Positions 5,420-7,929 of a stretch of DNA of 7,929 nucleotides are shown in pieces; the first letter of the stretch is position 1, and each line of letters opens with the position of its first letter. The position numbers and the translations under genes are program-made. The DNA lies in contig JARLHB010000365.1 of the NCBI GenBank assembly GCA_031292465.1, positions 1 through 7,929 on the forward strand. The letters are read 5' to 3'. The notes under the pieces are model-generated. The model ran no database searches. It had not been told where the DNA came from and saw nothing but the letters and a program-made list of their open reading frames with translations. This stretch comes from Ignavibacteriaceae bacterium. GTDB lineage: Bacteria > Bacteroidota > Ignavibacteria > Ignavibacteriales > Ignavibacteriaceae.

Positions 5420-6652
5420 ATGGATAAGAAATTTTATTACGTTTTTTTATTATCTCTTATTATTTTAATTCTTCCGTCTTGTTCCACAACAACACGTTTA
5501 ACAAAATCTTCAAAAAAATATATTCCATCCAACAGCGCTCCTATAAAGGTACTGCTCCATGATCAGGGCTTTAACTTGTCGTATACAGCTGAAAGTCCTG
5601 TGATCCTTTATAAGAACGATAAGGCTGTTGCAATTGTGAAAAACAGGAATATATTAAACTTCTCTGTAAGCGGAAAAGGAATAAAATTAAAAATATCCGA
5701 TAGCATATTTGAAGCCTCTTATTTTTTACTTAAACCGGCGGAAGGCGAAAATTCAATCTCTTACAGGGGAAGAGACTACCGCGGCGTTATTAAATTTGTA
5801 AAAGACGGAAATACAATCAGAGTAGTTAATCAATTACCGCTTGAAGATTATTTAAAAGGTGTAGTGCCTGCTGAAATGCCGACAGGCAAAGACGATAGTT
5901 ATTTTGAAGCGTTAAAAGCATTTGCTATTTGTGCAAGAACGTATGCCGTAAACAGGTTAAAAAGCACTAACGGAGTTTTTGATGTTTACCTTGATACAAG
6001 AGACCAGGCTTACGGCGGTGCAAATGCAGAGAAGGAATTATCAGACCGCGCTGTTGATGAAACAAACGGATTGATATTGGAATACAATGATAAACCAGCA
6101 AAAGTATTCTATCATTCTTCATGCGGCGGGCATACGGAAAATGCAAAATATATTTTCGGACTTAAAAATGCGGCGTACCTTGAAGGGGTGGAAGACGGCG
6201 ACCCGCCAAATTGTTCAATAGCTTCAAACTTTTTATGGGAAGAAAATTATCCGGAAAATGTTTTCCTTGAAAGGCTGAATGCTTTAACTTTTGTTGGTAA
6301 TAAAAATTATTCTTTAAAAGACGTAAAAATTAAGAGTAGGGATGAATCCGGCAGGGTGAGCCTGCTGGAAGTTACCTTGCTTTCAAACGAAAATGATGAA
6401 AAGGTTGTTAAACTTGAAGGGAATAAAATCCGTTCTATAATACGGACTGCAAACAACGCCGATATACTAAGGAGCACTATGTTTGATATTTCTTTAAGTG
6501 ATGATAAAGTTGTAACCATAACAGGCAAAGGCTACGGTCATGGAGTTGGGCTTTGCCAGTGGGGTGCAATTCATCAATCTGTTGAAGGCAAAAACTATAA
6601 AAAAATTCTATCGTTTTATTTTCCGGGTACAGACATAGGCAGGCATAAATGA
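5420..6652 (+). CDS. SpoIID/LytB-domain lipoprotein, probable peptidoglycan lytic transglycosylase
   Basis: From ATG 5420 the protein has 410 residues; an in-frame TTG at 5411 would add only three. Neither has a good ribosome binding site. A lipoprotein signal peptide ends in LPSC, making Cys21 the likely lipidated residue, so the enzyme should face the periplasm. A poorly conserved N-terminal region (about 30-115) precedes the SpoIID domain. That domain contains YRGVIKF (120-126), LPLEDYLKGVVPAEMP (139-154) with Glu152 as the expected catalytic acid, and ALKAFAICARTYAV (164-177). It also has HSSCGGHT (232-239) and GKGYGHGVGLCQWGA (369-383). In SpoIID enzymes this fold cleaves denuded glycan strands after amidase action. 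His232, Cys235, His238 and Cys265 resemble the zinc-site ligands of clostridial SpoIID. Its stop overlaps the maf start. A division or wall-turnover role, rather than sporulation, is likely. Confidence 0.92.
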   Translation: MDKKFYYVFLLSLIILILPSCSTTTRLTKSSKKYIPSNSAPIKVLLHDQGFNLSYTAESPVILYKNDKAVAIVKNRNILNFSVSGKGIKLKISDSIFEASYFLLKPAEGENSISYRGRDYRGVIKFVKDGNTIRVVNQLPLEDYLKGVVPAEMPTGKDDSYFEALKAFAICARTYAVNRLKSTNGVFDVYLDTRDQAYGGANAEKELSDRAVDETNGLILEYNDKPAKVFYHSSCGGHTENAKYIFGLKNAAYLEGVEDGDPPNCSIASNFLWEENYPENVFLERLNALTFVGNKNYSLKDVKIKSRDESGRVSLLEVTLLSNENDEKVVKLEGNKIRSIIRTANNADILRSTMFDISLSDDKVVTITGKGYGHGVGLCQWGAIHQSVEGKNYKKILSFYFPGTDIGRHK

Positions 6653-7227
6653 TTAAAACAAATTTACCGGTTATATTGGCTTCCGGTTCACCAAGAAGAA
6701 AAAAGCTTTTACAACAGATAAATTTAAATTTTAAAGTGCTCCGGGTTGACGCTGATGAAAGTATTAAAAGAGGTGAAAAACCGGTACATATAGTTAGAAG
6801 GCTTTCAATAGGTAAGCTGGAAAAAGCGAAGGAAACAGGAGCTAAAGGAATAATTATAACTGCAGACACTATTGTAGTTCTAAAAGGGAAAGTAATCGGC
6901 AAACCGCGCGATATAAAGGATGCTGAAAAAATATTAAAAGCCTTAAGCGGTAAAACGCATATTGTTTATACGGGATTTTCAGTTTATAATTCATTTAACG
7001 GCAAGATTATTACTGATTATGAGAAGACACTTGTTACGTTCAGAAAACTGGGGGGTAACGAAATAAAGGAATATATTAAAGGCGGAAGCCCCATGGACAA
7101 AGCTGGAGCATACGGAATACAGGATGATTACGGCGCTGTGTTCATTAAAAAGATAAACGGCTGCTACTATAATGTAGTCGGATTACCGTTAACAAAACTG
7201 TATCAATCACTTTTAAGGATATTATAA
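6649..7227 (+). CDS. maf: Maf-family nucleoside triphosphate pyrophosphatase (dTTP/UTP type)
   Basis: The 192-residue cytosolic enzyme hydrolyses non-canonical and some canonical nucleoside triphosphates to monophosphate and pyrophosphate; Maf proteins are linked to division and septum control. Signature elements in order are ILASGSPRRKKLL (9-21), the phosphate-binding loop, TADTIVV (71-77) with Asp73 as metal ligand, and GKPRD with DAEKILKALSGKTHIVYTG (84-88, 91-109). DKAGAYGIQ (150-158) and YYNVVGLPL (173-181) complete the set. DKAGAYGIQ is typical of the YhdE branch, which prefers dTTP and UTP, and unlike the YceF branch. Its ATG shares ATGA with the spoIID-type stop, so translation is probably coupled, and the next gene begins one base after its stop. 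Length and motifs are complete. Confidence 0.95.
   Translation: MIKTNLPVILASGSPRRKKLLQQINLNFKVLRVDADESIKRGEKPVHIVRRLSIGKLEKAKETGAKGIIITADTIVVLKGKVIGKPRDIKDAEKILKALSGKTHIVYTGFSVYNSFNGKIITDYEKTLVTFRKLGGNEIKEYIKGGSPMDKAGAYGIQDDYGAVFIKKINGCYYNVVGLPLTKLYQSLLRIL
7215..7219 (+). promoter_or_regulatory. Ribosome binding site supporting the TTG start of the last gene
   Basis: AAGGA at 7215-7219 lies inside the end of maf, 9 bases before TTG 7229. The next in-frame ATG is 82 codons into the protein, inside the conserved domain, so the TTG is the sensible start. Confidence 0.6.
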
Positions 7228-7228
7228 C

Positions 7229-7929
7229 TTGCTGGAAAAAGTTAAGAAAAATATTTTTATCTCGCTTGCTGTTGCCGGGCTTCTTTATCTCGGGTTTACG
7301 ATTTATGCAAACTTTGATAACGTCATTTTTGCTTTTGCATCGTTTAACTGGTTTCTTATTCCACTTCTGCTTCTGCTTGCTTTTACAAATTATTGTATCC
7401 GGTTTCTAAAGTGGCATTATTATCTTAGGTTAATTGATGTGAAAATTAAGACCCTGGATTCATTTTCCATCTTTATGTCGGGTTTAATAATGAGCGTTAC
7501 CCCGGGTAAAATGGGGGAATTGTTAAAATCCTACCTGGTAAAGGAAGTAACAAAAACTCCGGTAAGCAAAACATGTCCTGTTGTTTTTGCTGAGAGAATA
7601 ACAGATTTCGTTTCTTTAATTTTCATAACCCTGCTTGGAGCATATGTTTTCGATTTCGGCAGGGGAATAATAATCGGGGTGGGGATATTCTTTTTTGTAA
7701 TCCTTGTTTTGATAAGTAACCGTGGAATCGCTCTTCCGATTATCGGGTTGTTCGAAAGAAGCAAATTTCTAAGGAAGCACCTGGAAAGCATTCATAATGC
7801 GTATGAAAGTTCATACCAGATGCTGCGCCCGCTGCCATTGTTGTATATGACGCTTTTGAGCATTGTATCATGGTCGTTTGAATGTTTGGCATATCATTTA
7901 ATTCTTATTAATTTTAAAATAGAAGTTAG
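7229..7929 (+). CDS. Lysylphosphatidylglycerol-synthase TM-region (UPF0104) membrane protein, 3' end missing
   Basis: The frame is open from TTG 7229 to the window end, giving 233 residues without a stop; homologues usually run to about 300-340, so perhaps 70-110 residues are missing. Membrane helices are visible at about 10-26, 40-55, 79-91, 117-140, 146-163 and 203-225. The family motifs are present: SVTPGKMGELLKSYLVKE (89-106), including the conserved P-G-K-x-G-E, and AERITDFVSL (121-130). This domain is the flippase-like portion of MprF, but most family members, as far as can be seen here, lack the lysyltransferase domain and have unassigned roles in lipid or polyprenol handling. No lysyltransferase domain can be judged because the end is cut off. 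It follows maf by one base, so it is cotranscribed with spoIID and maf. Confidence 0.88.
   Translation, partial: MLEKVKKNIFISLAVAGLLYLGFTIYANFDNVIFAFASFNWFLIPLLLLLAFTNYCIRFLKWHYYLRLIDVKIKTLDSFSIFMSGLIMSVTPGKMGELLKSYLVKEVTKTPVSKTCPVVFAERITDFVSLIFITLLGAYVFDFGRGIIIGVGIFFFVILVLISNRGIALPIIGLFERSKFLRKHLESIHNAYESSYQMLRPLPLLYMTLLSIVSWSFECLAYHLILINFKIEV

Noticed and set aside
6307..6902. Two minus-strand open frames opposite the end of the spoIID-type gene and the start of maf
   Set aside because: Both are antisense to strongly supported coding sequence, and the Ser/Phe/Leu-rich translations are typical shadow products.
7531..7791. Minus-strand open frame of 86 codons inside the UPF0104 gene
   Set aside because: It is opposite a gene with clear family motifs and has no independent evidence.
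1..7929. Search for CRISPR arrays, tRNA or rRNA genes and insertion-sequence ends
   Set aside because: No regularly spaced repeats, cloverleaf-like segments, transposase motifs or target-site duplications were seen by eye.

Overview
The window reads as AT-rich bacterial chromosome, mostly housekeeping and cell-envelope genes, with one small accessory-type gene pair. The mix suggests a Gram-negative member of the Bacteroidetes/Chlorobi/Ignavibacteria assemblage: a low-GC coding style with some TTG starts, a small exported protein with an FN3-like sandwich of the kind common in that group, and a SpoIID-domain lipoprotein with no other sporulation gene in view. This placement is inference; no rRNA or marker phylogeny is available here.

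Layout, left to right. (1) Positions 1-96 hold the last 31 codons of a DnaK-type Hsp70. A 184-base gap carrying a long imperfect inverted repeat follows, then a small heat-shock protein (hsp20, 281-682) closed by a strong intrinsic terminator (704-731). Together this is a protein-folding locus. (2) A ten-helix-class membrane acyltransferase of the HGSNAT/DUF1624 family (898-1992) stands alone. (3) On the minus strand, DUF4160 (2493-2753) and DUF2442 (2218-2505) genes overlap by 13 bases and form a compact two-gene unit of unknown function. They are transcribed away from ruvB. (4) ruvB (2939-3967), the Holliday-junction branch-migration motor, is read from a TTG codon. It converges on a DUF2383/PA2169-like four-helix-bundle gene (3994-4446, minus). 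(5) A 439-base divergent spacer (4447-4885) holds candidate promoters for both flanking genes. (6) A rightward envelope cluster follows: a small exported FN3-like protein (4886-5305), a SpoIID-domain lipoprotein (5420-6652), maf nucleotide pyrophosphatase (6649-7227, ATGA overlap) and a membrane protein of the lysylphosphatidylglycerol-synthase TM/UPF0104 family (from 7229, running off the right edge).

The spoIID-maf-UPF0104 genes are so tightly packed (4-base overlap, then a 1-base gap) that they are very likely one transcript. Peptidoglycan processing, a division-linked nucleotide pyrophosphatase and a lipid-handling membrane protein make a plausible cell-wall/division theme. I do not see a clearly new multi-gene system. 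The best candidates for follow-up are the DUF4160-DUF2442 pair, the small exported FN3-like protein with a possibly leaderless promoter and a distinctive basic C-terminal tail, and the inverted repeat between dnaK and hsp20.
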